A stretch of DNA of 64,000 nt from an uncultured Brevibacillus sp. (GTDB lineage Bacteria; Bacillota; Bacilli; Brevibacillales; Brevibacillaceae): assembly GCF_947502445.1 (NCBI RefSeq), contig NZ_CANMZW010000008.1, positions 1 through 64,000 on the forward strand, given 5' to 3'. Position numbers and translations under genes: made by a program. The notes below the pieces were generated by a model. It ran no database searches. It worked only from the letters and a program-made list of their open reading frames with translations, and was not told the origin of the DNA. Shown piece by piece: positions 47,747 to 56,093 of the stretch (position 1 is its first letter; each line of letters opens with the position of its first letter).

Positions 47747-48961
47747 ATGAGTGAGCAACGCATCCTCGTAACCTATCTGACACAAGCCAAGGATCTAAAC
47801 AAAAAAGCAGCTGCAATCGCAGTCGGAATGACAGTCGGATCATGGACTGACCTGCCCGCTGCCAAGCAAGCAGAGCTGCAGCCATATTTGGGCGAAGCTG
47901 TAAGTGCGAACCCGCTTGAAACACTTCCAAACGGGGAAACTCGTGGTTTGATAACTGTCAGCTACCCTACACGGAATTTTACACAAGATATTCCGTCTCT
48001 GTTGACAGGCATTTTCGGAAAGCTCTCCATGGATGGGAAAATCAAGCTCGTTGACGTCGTTTTTCCAGATTCATTCCTGACAGCCTTCCCAGGTCCGAAA
48101 TACGGCATCGACGGACTTCGCAGCCGTTTAGAGGCAAACGACCGTCCGCTTCTGATGAGCATTTTCAAATCCTGCCTCGGCCTACCTTTTGATGACCTGA
48201 AAACGCAGTTTCGTGCCCAGGCATTGGGCGGTGTTGATCTGGTCAAAGATGACGAAATCTTCTTTGCAGATGATCGTGCACCTTTTTTGGAGCGAATCAA
48301 AGCATTTAAGCAAATTGCAGAGGAAACCGAGGCCGAAACAGGCAAGCCTGTCCTGTATGCAGCCAACCTGACTGGTCCTGTACACGAGCTGAATGAAAAG
48401 GCAAAGCGTGCAGTTGAAGCTGGTGCAGATTGCCTGTTGTTCAACGTACTGGCCTTTGGCTTTGACGCTTTGCACAGACTGGCACAGGACCCGGATGTCC
48501 GCGTTCCTATCATGGCTCACCCGGCATTGGCTGGTGCGTATTATCCATCGCCTGATTACGGGATTGCCACTCCGCTATTGCTCGGTACATTGATGCGGAT
48601 CGCAGGTGCTGACCTGGTACTGTTCCCATCCCCATACGGCAATGTAGCCTTGGACAAAACAGAAGCACTCCAGCTTGCCCAAAATCTCACAGCACCATTG
48701 GAGAGTATCCGCCGTTCATTCCCGGTTCCGTCTGCCGGAATACACCCTGGACTCGTGCCACAGCTGTTTGCAGACTTCGGATTGGATCAAATCGTCAATG
48801 CTGGCGGCGGAATTCATGGCCATCCAGGCGGAGCGACCGCAGGAGCAAAAGCATTTGTCGCCACTATCCAGGCGGTCACGGCTGGACGTACGTTGCAGGA
48901 AGCTGCGTCTGAATCACCAGAGCTGGCTATTGCCCTGGAGAAATGGGGTGGCGGACGATGA
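47747..48961 (+). CDS. mtnW: 2,3-Diketo-5-methylthiopentyl-1-phosphate enolase (RuBisCO-like protein)
   Basis: A RuBisCO-like enolase of methionine salvage, 404 residues. The start MSEQRILVTY at 47747 has GGAGG upstream. The barrel has GLPFDD, GGVDLVKDDEIF (the metal-site KDDE of RLPs), and FPSPYGN near the end. It acts on the MtnB product. First gene of mtnW-X-B-D. Confidence 0.94.
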   Translation: MSEQRILVTYLTQAKDLNKKAAAIAVGMTVGSWTDLPAAKQAELQPYLGEAVSANPLETLPNGETRGLITVSYPTRNFTQDIPSLLTGIFGKLSMDGKIKLVDVVFPDSFLTAFPGPKYGIDGLRSRLEANDRPLLMSIFKSCLGLPFDDLKTQFRAQALGGVDLVKDDEIFFADDRAPFLERIKAFKQIAEETEAETGKPVLYAANLTGPVHELNEKAKRAVEAGADCLLFNVLAFGFDALHRLAQDPDVRVPIMAHPALAGAYYPSPDYGIATPLLLGTLMRIAGADLVLFPSPYGNVALDKTEALQLAQNLTAPLESIRRSFPVPSAGIHPGLVPQLFADFGLDQIVNAGGGIHGHPGGATAGAKAFVATIQAVTAGRTLQEAASESPELAIALEKWGGGR

Positions 48962-49632
48962 GCAAAAAGCTGGTCCTGTTCTGCGACTTTGATGGAACCA
49001 TCACGGAAAAAGACAATATCGTAGCGATTGTTCGCAAGTTTGCTCCCCCTGAATGGGAAGCGCTGACTGAGCAAATCCTTTCCCAAAAGATAAGCGTACA
49101 GGAAGGGGTAGGCAAGCTGTTTCAGCTTCTCCCCTCTTCCCTGCGCCAAGAGATCGTGGATTATATCGTAAACGAAGCTTCCATTCGACCAGGCTTTGCG
49201 GAGTTTGTAAGCTTTTGCCGCAGCGAAGGCATCGAGCTGTTAATTACGAGCGGTGGAATCGACTTTTTCGTAGAACCGATCCTCGCACCGTTCGATCTGT
49301 CCAGTGTGCCTATCTACTGCAATGGCAGTGATTTTTCAGGCGAGCGTATTACGATTACATGGCCGCACTCCTGTGACGAGCACTGCACAAACGGCTGTGG
49401 AATGTGCAAGACCACCATTATTCGCCGCTATGACCCTGCTGATCATTACCGCGTCGTCATCGGCGATTCCATCACTGATTTAGCTGGTGCAAAGATTGCT
49501 GATTTTGTCATCGCTCGCTCCTTCCTCGCCCAGAAATCAGAGGAGCTGCAATTGCCTCATCAAACCTTTGCCACGTTCCACGACGTGATTGCTATTTTAA
49601 AAGAAATCCAACTGCAACAGGAGGTCGTCTGA
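48958..49632 (+). CDS. mtnX: 2-Hydroxy-3-keto-5-methylthiopentenyl-1-phosphate phosphatase
   Basis: A HAD-family phosphatase of 224 residues that follows MtnW in the pathway. The nucleophile motif is FCDFDGT (D10, D12); motif II is in LLITSGG and the acidic motif is GDSITDLAGA. Its ATG overlaps the mtnW stop (ATGA). Cys/His clusters (CDEHCTNGCGMC) in the cap are usual for MtnX. Confidence 0.93.
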   Translation: MSKKLVLFCDFDGTITEKDNIVAIVRKFAPPEWEALTEQILSQKISVQEGVGKLFQLLPSSLRQEIVDYIVNEASIRPGFAEFVSFCRSEGIELLITSGGIDFFVEPILAPFDLSSVPIYCNGSDFSGERITITWPHSCDEHCTNGCGMCKTTIIRRYDPADHYRVVIGDSITDLAGAKIADFVIARSFLAQKSEELQLPHQTFATFHDVIAILKEIQLQQEVV

Positions 49633-49635
49633 TCC

Positions 49636-50292
49636 ATGACAGCAACCCTAGAAGAGCGCCTGGACGCATTTCGCCGTCTCGATGACGCCAAGCTAACTTT
49701 TGCCCGGCGGGACTGGTTCCCCGGCACCAGTGGCAATCTTTCGATTAAAATAGAGAGTGAACCGCTGCAATTCGCGGTAACAGCAAGCGGCAAGGATAAG
49801 ACAAAGCTTTCTCCAGAAGATTATCTGGTAGTGGACAAAGACTCCCATCCGGTGGATACAACAGCACTAAAGCCATCTGCGGAAACCTTGATCCACGCGG
49901 TCGTCTACAGCAAATTCCCGCAAGCAGGTGCCTGCTTCCATGTTCATACGGTTTGGAACAACCTCATCTCCGAGCTGTACTTTGGACAACGCGCCTTCTC
50001 CATCCAGGGGCAGGAGCTGATCAAGGGTCTGGGAATCTGGGAAGAAAACGCACAAATCACGGTTCCGATTGTTGAGAACTTTGCCGATATTCCAACTCTA
50101 GCAGCCGCAATCGAAAAAGTAATCACCCCTGAAGTCCCTGGGGTTCTCATTCGTAACCACGGGATTTACGCCTGGGGCGGCAACGACTTCGAGGCCAAGC
50201 GTCATCTGGAAGCATTTGAATTCCTGTTTGAGTACCACGCCCGCTGGCTGCAACTGCGCCAAGCTGCCGTGTCCACTACATCTACTAATTGA
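49636..50292 (+). CDS. mtnB: Methylthioribulose-1-phosphate dehydratase
   Basis: A class-II-aldolase-like dehydratase of 218 residues that makes the diketone substrate of MtnW. The zinc His residues are in FHVHTVW and IRNHGIYAWG; GTSGNLSIK near the start binds phosphate. It begins 3 bp after mtnX. Confidence 0.94.
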   Translation: MTATLEERLDAFRRLDDAKLTFARRDWFPGTSGNLSIKIESEPLQFAVTASGKDKTKLSPEDYLVVDKDSHPVDTTALKPSAETLIHAVVYSKFPQAGACFHVHTVWNNLISELYFGQRAFSIQGQELIKGLGIWEENAQITVPIVENFADIPTLAAAIEKVITPEVPGVLIRNHGIYAWGGNDFEAKRHLEAFEFLFEYHARWLQLRQAAVSTTSTN

Positions 50293-50306
50293 GGAGGATT
50301 TAATCG

Positions 50307-50819
50307 ATGGCACAAGTACGTTTTCACGACAACAATGAGTACATTAGCGCTCCAGAGGAAGTAGTTGCATTCCTGAATTCCCAAGGGATCATTTATGAAA
50401 ACTGGGGAGTAGACCGTTTGGATGCAAAGCACCGCGACAATTACAGCCCAACTGATGAAGAAAAACAAGAAATCCTGGACACTTTCAAGCCTGAAATCGA
50501 CGACATCAGCAAGCGCCGCGGATACCTGACAGCAGATATTATCGTCCTGTCCGACAAAGTTCCGAACCTGGATGAGCTATTGGTGAAATTCAAAGGCGAG
50601 CATCATCATACAGATGACGAGTGCCGCTTCTGCGTAGACGGTCATGGCATTTTCGCGATCAAAGGAAAGGACGATCGTTACTTCGACGTTGAGCTCTCTC
50701 CTGGCGATCTGATTTCTGTACCGCCAAACTACCGCCATTACTTTACACTGATGGACGACCGTAAAATCAAAGCAATCCGTCTGTTCGTAACTCCAGCAGG
50801 CTGGGAAGCAATCTACTAA
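50307..50819 (+). CDS. mtnD: Acireductone dioxygenase
   Basis: Last step shown here: oxygen-dependent cleavage of acireductone to 2-keto-4-methylthiobutyrate (Fe form) or to methylthiopropionate and CO (Ni form). 170 residues, cupin fold. Metal ligands are in GEHHHTDDE (His99, His101, Glu105) and a further His in YRHYFTL. The final transamination (MtnE) is not encoded in this cluster. Confidence 0.95.
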   Translation: MAQVRFHDNNEYISAPEEVVAFLNSQGIIYENWGVDRLDAKHRDNYSPTDEEKQEILDTFKPEIDDISKRRGYLTADIIVLSDKVPNLDELLVKFKGEHHHTDDECRFCVDGHGIFAIKGKDDRYFDVELSPGDLISVPPNYRHYFTLMDDRKIKAIRLFVTPAGWEAIY

Positions 50820-50822
50820 TTC

Positions 50823-50867
50823 AAAAAACGAAGCTCTGGTCATTTTCGGACCAGGGCTTCGTTTTTG
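50823..50867. terminator. Bidirectional terminator between mtnD and the germination genes
   Basis: AAAAACGAAGC pairs with GCTTCGTTTTT around an inner TGGTC/GACCA. It serves the convergent genes. Confidence 0.8.
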
Positions 50868-50879
50868 GACACACAGCGT

Positions 50880-51463
50880 TTATTTGATTACACCATTTCC
50901 TTTGATCGATACATCTGGGACGATCCGGACAGTAGCTTTGGCGAATGCTTTCGGCCAATCATCCTCTACCTTTTTCCAATCCTTGTACGCATAGGCGCGC
51001 GCATACAATCCAAAACCGAACGGGTCCAGCTCTTTCTTCTGACATTTCGCAATGAGCTGTTCATAATCATGGCGCAGCTCCTCCTCGATCATTTTCTCCA
51101 GTTTCTTATAATCCTTGGTCATATTAAAAGGAAACATTCTCTCGGAGATCCCAATCCTCATTTTCAACTGCACATCGAAATCAAATGTGCCGTCCCCGCC
51201 ACTGTAAGTGCCGTTACCAATCTGTCGTATTCAATTCGCGCGCCTCGCATCGTATCTGCCTTGACCCCGAATTGCTCTGCCTTTTTTTTGGCCTCATGGC
51301 TAAAAACGGGACTGGAGATATAAAAAAGAAGCTCATTCTTCTCATTCAAATCCACGGCAGTCATGAGCGCCAGAGTGGCATCCTCCAAATCAATTCGGTC
51401 CATGCACCCTGAAAGCAGAACGGGAATCATCACCAGAAGCAATATCCTTGTCCATATCTTCAT
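50880..51463 (-). pseudogene. GerAC-type germination lipoprotein with internal deletion
   Basis: The N-terminal piece starts MKIWTRILLLVMIPVLLSGC at 51463, a lipoprotein signal with LSGC, and continues about 90 residues. The sequence then jumps to the C-terminal GerAC end in another frame: GDGTFDFDVQLKMRIGISER through DPFGFGLYARAYAYKDW. An intact GerAC has about 370-400 residues; roughly half is missing around 51175-51195, and the frame is lost. Intact proteins sit outside the spore inner membrane as part of a GerA receptor. Confidence 0.75.
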
Positions 51464-51483
51464 GCTTTTCCCCCCCCCCAGTC

Positions 51484-51921
51484 TGCCGATTGAGCAGCCA
51501 AATCGGGACACAGGCAAGAAGCGGAAACAAATAGCCTACAAAAAAGCCAGCTCAAATCCGAGAAAAGACAGAACCGTAGATTTTGTAGCCATTATGATCG
51601 GCTTCAACCCCTCCTTAAAAAAGGGCAGCAAATGAATCCAATGAGTATCTTTAAAAGAGGCCATCAGTATGATCGGCATCCAAAGCGTGAGGTAAAAAAT
51701 AAGCTCCGCATACCGTCCAATGATGCGCAAGCCTCCCCGAACAACAAAATAAATCGGAACGGCAAGCAAAAGTACCACAATATAACCTGGCGTCTGCGTC
51801 AAAATCCATACGTTCACAATTGCAACCGTATTTCCCGTAACAGCAAGAGAGGCTAGCCCGCAATAAATAGCCACGAGGACCACGCCAGCCTTCCCTAACC
51901 ATTTGCCTAAAAAAAGCGGGA
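51484..51921 (-). pseudogene. GerAB-type germination permease, fused and truncated
   Basis: LGKWLGKAGVVLVAIYCG through the segment LSFLGFELAF is the middle of a GerAB-type amino-acid/polyamine-organocation permease. It is fused in frame to the GerAA relic upstream, without its own start or first helices. After a stop at 51536, a GerAB-like C-terminal end (GYLFPLLACVPIWLLNR) follows in another frame. Two deletions are therefore implied. Confidence 0.65.
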
Positions 51922-52880
51922 CGCGTATGAACAGATCCTTCCAATCCTTGAAGCGTACGGGACCGAGTGGACTTCCATACGGGACACCTAGCGACTCTAG
52001 CGAAATCAGATGCCCGATTAAAGTCATGAGGCCGATGATAATCCCAATGACGCCAAACATCGCAGCCATTATCATCATGAGGAACCGAATCAGTCGTACA
52101 GCAGAGGCCATATCATAATTCGGGATAATAAACGAGGAAATGGCAGTGAATGCCACTACGATTACCATAATATTGCTCACGATCCCAGCCTGAACAACGG
52201 CCTGACCAATAACAATCCCGCCCACAATTCCGACCGTCTGTCCGATTGGTGCAGGCAGCCGAACTCCCGCCTCTCGAAGCATCTCCAATGTCAATTCCAT
52301 CATCATCGCTTCCAAAAGGGGCGGAAACGGTACCTTGACCTCCTTGATCTTCAGCTCACGATTGGGGATATATCGACGAATCAACGCGATATGTTGGATG
52401 CCTGTCTCTACAAAGCCTTGATGAGCGCCCTTTAGTGATGCTTCAAGCTGCGGATCTTCAATCGATCGCTGTGGCCATCCGTGTGTTTCTACCGATAACG
52501 CTTCCTTGCAAAATCGCTTCCTCTACATCATCAAAGTCATGTAGAGTCGTTACTTTTCCTACAGATAATAGGTCCAAAATACTTGTACGGCTGCGATCAT
52601 TCGGTGCTAACAAAGGACGAAGCACATTGTTGTTAATCGAGTTTTTGTCTACCAGCCCAGTTAAATAGACAAGAGCAAGTCGCCCTTCTATATAGCTGCT
52701 CTCGAAATCCCGAATCACTAAATCTGGGGTAAACGTAAATATCCGATGCAGCTCAGCAATATTTTCATCCAAGCTTGCACTAATTTCCCGAGCTCTTTTG
52801 GATCGGGATAAGCCTGCAGAATGGCTATTCCGATTTGCAGCTGCTGCTCTTTTTCGTTTTAGCCATCCTCTCGACTTCAT
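51922..52880 (-). pseudogene. GerAA-type germination receptor subunit, frameshifted by deletion
   Basis: The first piece (52880-52458) ends ILQGSVI then runs out of frame. The second frame resumes VETHGWPQRSIEDP and continues through LEAMMMELTLEMLREAGVRL and the membrane helices to RFKDWKDLF, where it fuses to a GerAB relic. Intact relatives have a strand segment between SVI and VETHGWPQ, so a small out-of-frame deletion is implied. The C-terminal tail is also missing. Confidence 0.75.
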
Positions 52881-53024
52881 CTGACCACGTTCCTTGCGGC
52901 TTTTGGTTTGTCTCGTTAGCGTTGGTGATCACTTCCAACTTTATGCATGATGTGGTCAAAACTATTCGATTCGCGCATAGCATGGCAAATAAAATGCAGA
53001 AACGGTAAGCGCACATGTGGAACG

Positions 53025-53059
53025 CAAAAAGAAGCAGAGAATGTACTCTGCTCCTTTTG
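53025..53059 (-). terminator. Terminator after the fad operon
   Basis: GCAGAG/CTCTGC with a 6-base loop and a T-rich tail on the minus strand, 20 bp beyond the acyl-CoA dehydrogenase stop. Confidence 0.7.
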
Positions 53060-53078
53060 TCATGTTTATCTACAGTCT

Positions 53079-54857
53079 TTACACGGCATACTCTCCAGCA
53101 GCGATGATGCGGTCAGCGATTGCACGCTTGAGCTGAACTGTATTGATTGGAGTCCGGCGGGTCAGCTTTTTCAAGATGGAAAGACGCAAGCGCAAATCGT
53201 CGCCCTCTTCCATCGCCGCCAGTGCTTCCTTCGCCCAGCCCTCAATCCGATCGAAAGCTTCCTGCACATAGACGGTCGTCATCTCCAGTTTTTGCTGCGC
53301 ACTCTCAAATCCAGTAGCGGCAATCGCCCGCTCCGTCCGCTTCACGACACTGTCCATTGCATACAGCTCGATCAGCATGTCTGCCGAAAATGCCAGCAGC
53401 TCCTGTTCCTTGGAAATCGCCTGCTGATACTTCATCAGCGCAGAACCTGCTACCATCAGAATGATTTTGCGGGTCATGTCGATCAGATGCTTTTCAGCTG
53501 CAAGAGGCGCATCCTCGATTTCCTGCGGATAGTAGCTCATCAGCTCTTCCTGAAGGCTGGCGGCTGCTTGCATCAGCGGAAGCTCGCCCTTCATTGCTTT
53601 TTTCACGAGTGTATCAGGGATCAGCAGTCGGTTAATTTCATTGGTTCCCTCGAAAATTCGATTGATGCGAGAATCTCGATACATGTTTTCGATCTCATAC
53701 TCAGACATGAATCCGTAGCCACCATGGATTTGCACGCCTTCGTCCACGCAATAATCCAATACTTCTGTCGCAAACACTTTGTTAATCGAACACTCGATTG
53801 CGTAGTCTGCGATTGCTTTTGCCACCTCTGCTCCTTCGTCGGCTTTGTCTCCCAATCGATTCAAAGCTGTATCGAACAGGCCGACCGTGCGATATACCGA
53901 GCTTTCAGCTGCGTATGTTTTAACTGCCATGTTTGCCAGCTTGTTTTTGATCAGCGCGAAATTGGCAAGCGGTGTTTTGAACTGCTTCCGCTCCTTGGCA
54001 TAATTCGTCGCAATCTCCAGCGCCCGTTTAGCGGAGCCCACTGCCCCTACTGCCAGCTTGTAGCGACCGACGTTCAAAATGTTGAAGGCGATGACATGTC
54101 CGCGTCCCGGCTCGCCAAGTAGATTTTCGACAGGCACCTGCACGTCTTCCAAAATAACAGTCCGTGTAGACGAGCCCTTGATTCCCATCTTTTTCTCTTC
54201 CGGTCCAAACGAAATGCCCGGGAAGGTACGCTCCACGATAAAAGCGCTAAACTTGTCGCCATCAATCTTGGCATAAACGATAAATACGTCCGCGAAGCCA
54301 GCATTTGTGATCCATTGCTTCTCCCCGTTCAGGAGATAATGTGTTCCATCTTCGGATAAGGTCGCGGTTGTTTTGGCACCCAAGGCATCAGAGCCTGATC
54401 CCGGCTCTGTCAGACAATAAGCCGCCAGTCGTTTTCCTGATGCGAGATCTGGCAAATAGCGCTGCTTTTGATCGTCTGTACCGAAATACACAATCGGCAG
54501 TGAACCGATACCCACATGCGCTCCGTAGCTGAGTGCAAAGCCGCGAGAAAGCGAAAATTTCTCCGTGACGAGAGCTGTGCTTATTTTATCGAGGCCGAGT
54601 CCGTCATACTTTTCTGGCACATCACCAGCGAGCAAGCCCAACTCGCCTGCTTCCTTCAACAGACGAACGGAAATATCAAACTGATGGTTTTCGATCTCTT
54701 CCAGGTGAGGGCGGACTTCGTTTACGATAAACTCCTCGGTTGTCTTGGCAATCATTTTATGCTCATCAGTGAACTGCTCTGGCACGAACATATCATCAGC
54801 CGAACCAGCATCAATCAAAAAGCTCCCACCACGGATCAATTCTTTCGTATCTGCCAT
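53079..54857 (-). CDS. fadE: Acyl-CoA dehydrogenase FadE
   Basis: FAD enzyme for the first step of fatty-acid beta-oxidation, 592 residues. The FAD-binding pattern is TEPGSGSDALGAKTTA and WITNAG; the C-terminal helical part has IHGGYGFMSEYEIENMYRD and IFEGTNEIN, typical of the family. The length with extra C-terminal domain matches B. subtilis FadE. It is the third gene of fadN-A-E, 38 bp after fadA. Confidence 0.93.
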   Translation of the reverse strand: MADTKELIRGGSFLIDAGSADDMFVPEQFTDEHKMIAKTTEEFIVNEVRPHLEEIENHQFDISVRLLKEAGELGLLAGDVPEKYDGLGLDKISTALVTEKFSLSRGFALSYGAHVGIGSLPIVYFGTDDQKQRYLPDLASGKRLAAYCLTEPGSGSDALGAKTTATLSEDGTHYLLNGEKQWITNAGFADVFIVYAKIDGDKFSAFIVERTFPGISFGPEEKKMGIKGSSTRTVILEDVQVPVENLLGEPGRGHVIAFNILNVGRYKLAVGAVGSAKRALEIATNYAKERKQFKTPLANFALIKNKLANMAVKTYAAESSVYRTVGLFDTALNRLGDKADEGAEVAKAIADYAIECSINKVFATEVLDYCVDEGVQIHGGYGFMSEYEIENMYRDSRINRIFEGTNEINRLLIPDTLVKKAMKGELPLMQAAASLQEELMSYYPQEIEDAPLAAEKHLIDMTRKIILMVAGSALMKYQQAISKEQELLAFSADMLIELYAMDSVVKRTERAIAATGFESAQQKLEMTTVYVQEAFDRIEGWAKEALAAMEEGDDLRLRLSILKKLTRRTPINTVQLKRAIADRIIAAGEYAV

Positions 54858-54895
54858 TGCAAACCCTCTCCTTATACGAAAATGGATGTACTTGC

Positions 54896-56074
54896 TTAGA
54901 TCATCTCAAAGACGCCAGCTGCTCCCATGCCTCCACCTACACACATCGTAACGACCCCGTACTTGCCGCCTCTTCTTTTCAGCTCGTTCAAGATGGAGAT
55001 CGTCAGTTTGGCCCCTGTACATCCCATCGGATGTCCCATCGCAATCGCACCGCCGTTGACGTTTACTTTTTCCGGGTCCAAGCCCAGCTCGCGAATAACG
55101 GCGATTGCCTGGGAAGCGAACGCTTCGTTCAGCTCGAACAAATCTACATCCTCAATCCCGATTCCTGCCAGCTTCAATGCTTTCGGTACAGCTACGATAG
55201 GGCCAATCCCCATGACGTCAGGGTCTACCCCACCTACGGTGAAAGAGCGGAATTTGGCAATCGGCGTGACGCCGATCTCGGCAGCTTTTTCAGCAGACAT
55301 CACGAGAACCGCAGCAGCACCATCGCTTGTTTGCGAGGAGTTTCCTGCTGTCACACTGCCTTGTACATGAAATACTGGACGGAGCTTGCCAAGTGCCTCC
55401 ATAGTCGTATCGGCGCGCGCACCCTCGTCCTTGTCAAATACGCGCTCTTTTACATACAGCTTGCCCTCTGCGTCAAAAGAATGCTGCTTCACAGTCATCG
55501 GAACGATTTCGTCCTGAAACTTGCCTGCTTCAATCGCGGCAACCGCTCGCTGATGACTGGTCAAAGCAAAAGCATCCTGTGCCTCTCTGGTCACATCGTA
55601 GCGCTTTGCCACCTCTTCTGCGGTATGTCCCATGCCCATATACGCTTCTGGCATCGTTTTTACGAGTGTCGGGTTGAGCGCGACCTTGTGTCCGACCATC
55701 GGCAAGAGGCTCATACTCTCCACGCCTCCAGCCACCAGCACATCGGAGCTGCCGACCATGATCTGCTGCGCGGCGTACGCAATGGTTTGCAAGCCTGATG
55801 AACAAAAACGGTTGATTGTGATCCCTGCTACATTGCTGGGCAATCCGGCACGCAGTCCAACCAGACGTGCCATATTCATCCCTTGCTCAGCCTCGGGTAC
55901 AGCCGTACCCATGATGACATCTTCTATATCAGCAGGGTCCAGCTGCGGAACGCGTCTCAGCAAATCACGCACAACGGCGGCTCCTAAATCTACTGGGTGG
56001 ACGTCCTTCAAGCTGCCTCGCTTTGCTCTGCCGACCGCGGTCCGTGCTCCTGCGACGATAACGGCTTCTCTCAT
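54896..56074 (-). CDS. fadA: Acetyl-CoA acyltransferase (thiolase) FadA
   Basis: Thiolase of 392 residues that releases acetyl-CoA in the last step of each beta-oxidation cycle. The nucleophile Cys is in NRFCSSGLQ, the catalytic His in GHPMGCTGA and the second Cys in CVGGGMGAAG. AAGGAGG lies before the ATG; it is 19 bp from fadN. Confidence 0.95.
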   Translation of the reverse strand: MREAVIVAGARTAVGRAKRGSLKDVHPVDLGAAVVRDLLRRVPQLDPADIEDVIMGTAVPEAEQGMNMARLVGLRAGLPSNVAGITINRFCSSGLQTIAYAAQQIMVGSSDVLVAGGVESMSLLPMVGHKVALNPTLVKTMPEAYMGMGHTAEEVAKRYDVTREAQDAFALTSHQRAVAAIEAGKFQDEIVPMTVKQHSFDAEGKLYVKERVFDKDEGARADTTMEALGKLRPVFHVQGSVTAGNSSQTSDGAAAVLVMSAEKAAEIGVTPIAKFRSFTVGGVDPDVMGIGPIVAVPKALKLAGIGIEDVDLFELNEAFASQAIAVIRELGLDPEKVNVNGGAIAMGHPMGCTGAKLTISILNELKRRGGKYGVVTMCVGGGMGAAGVFEMI

Positions 56075-56093
56075 CGTTTTTGCCTCCTTTTCA

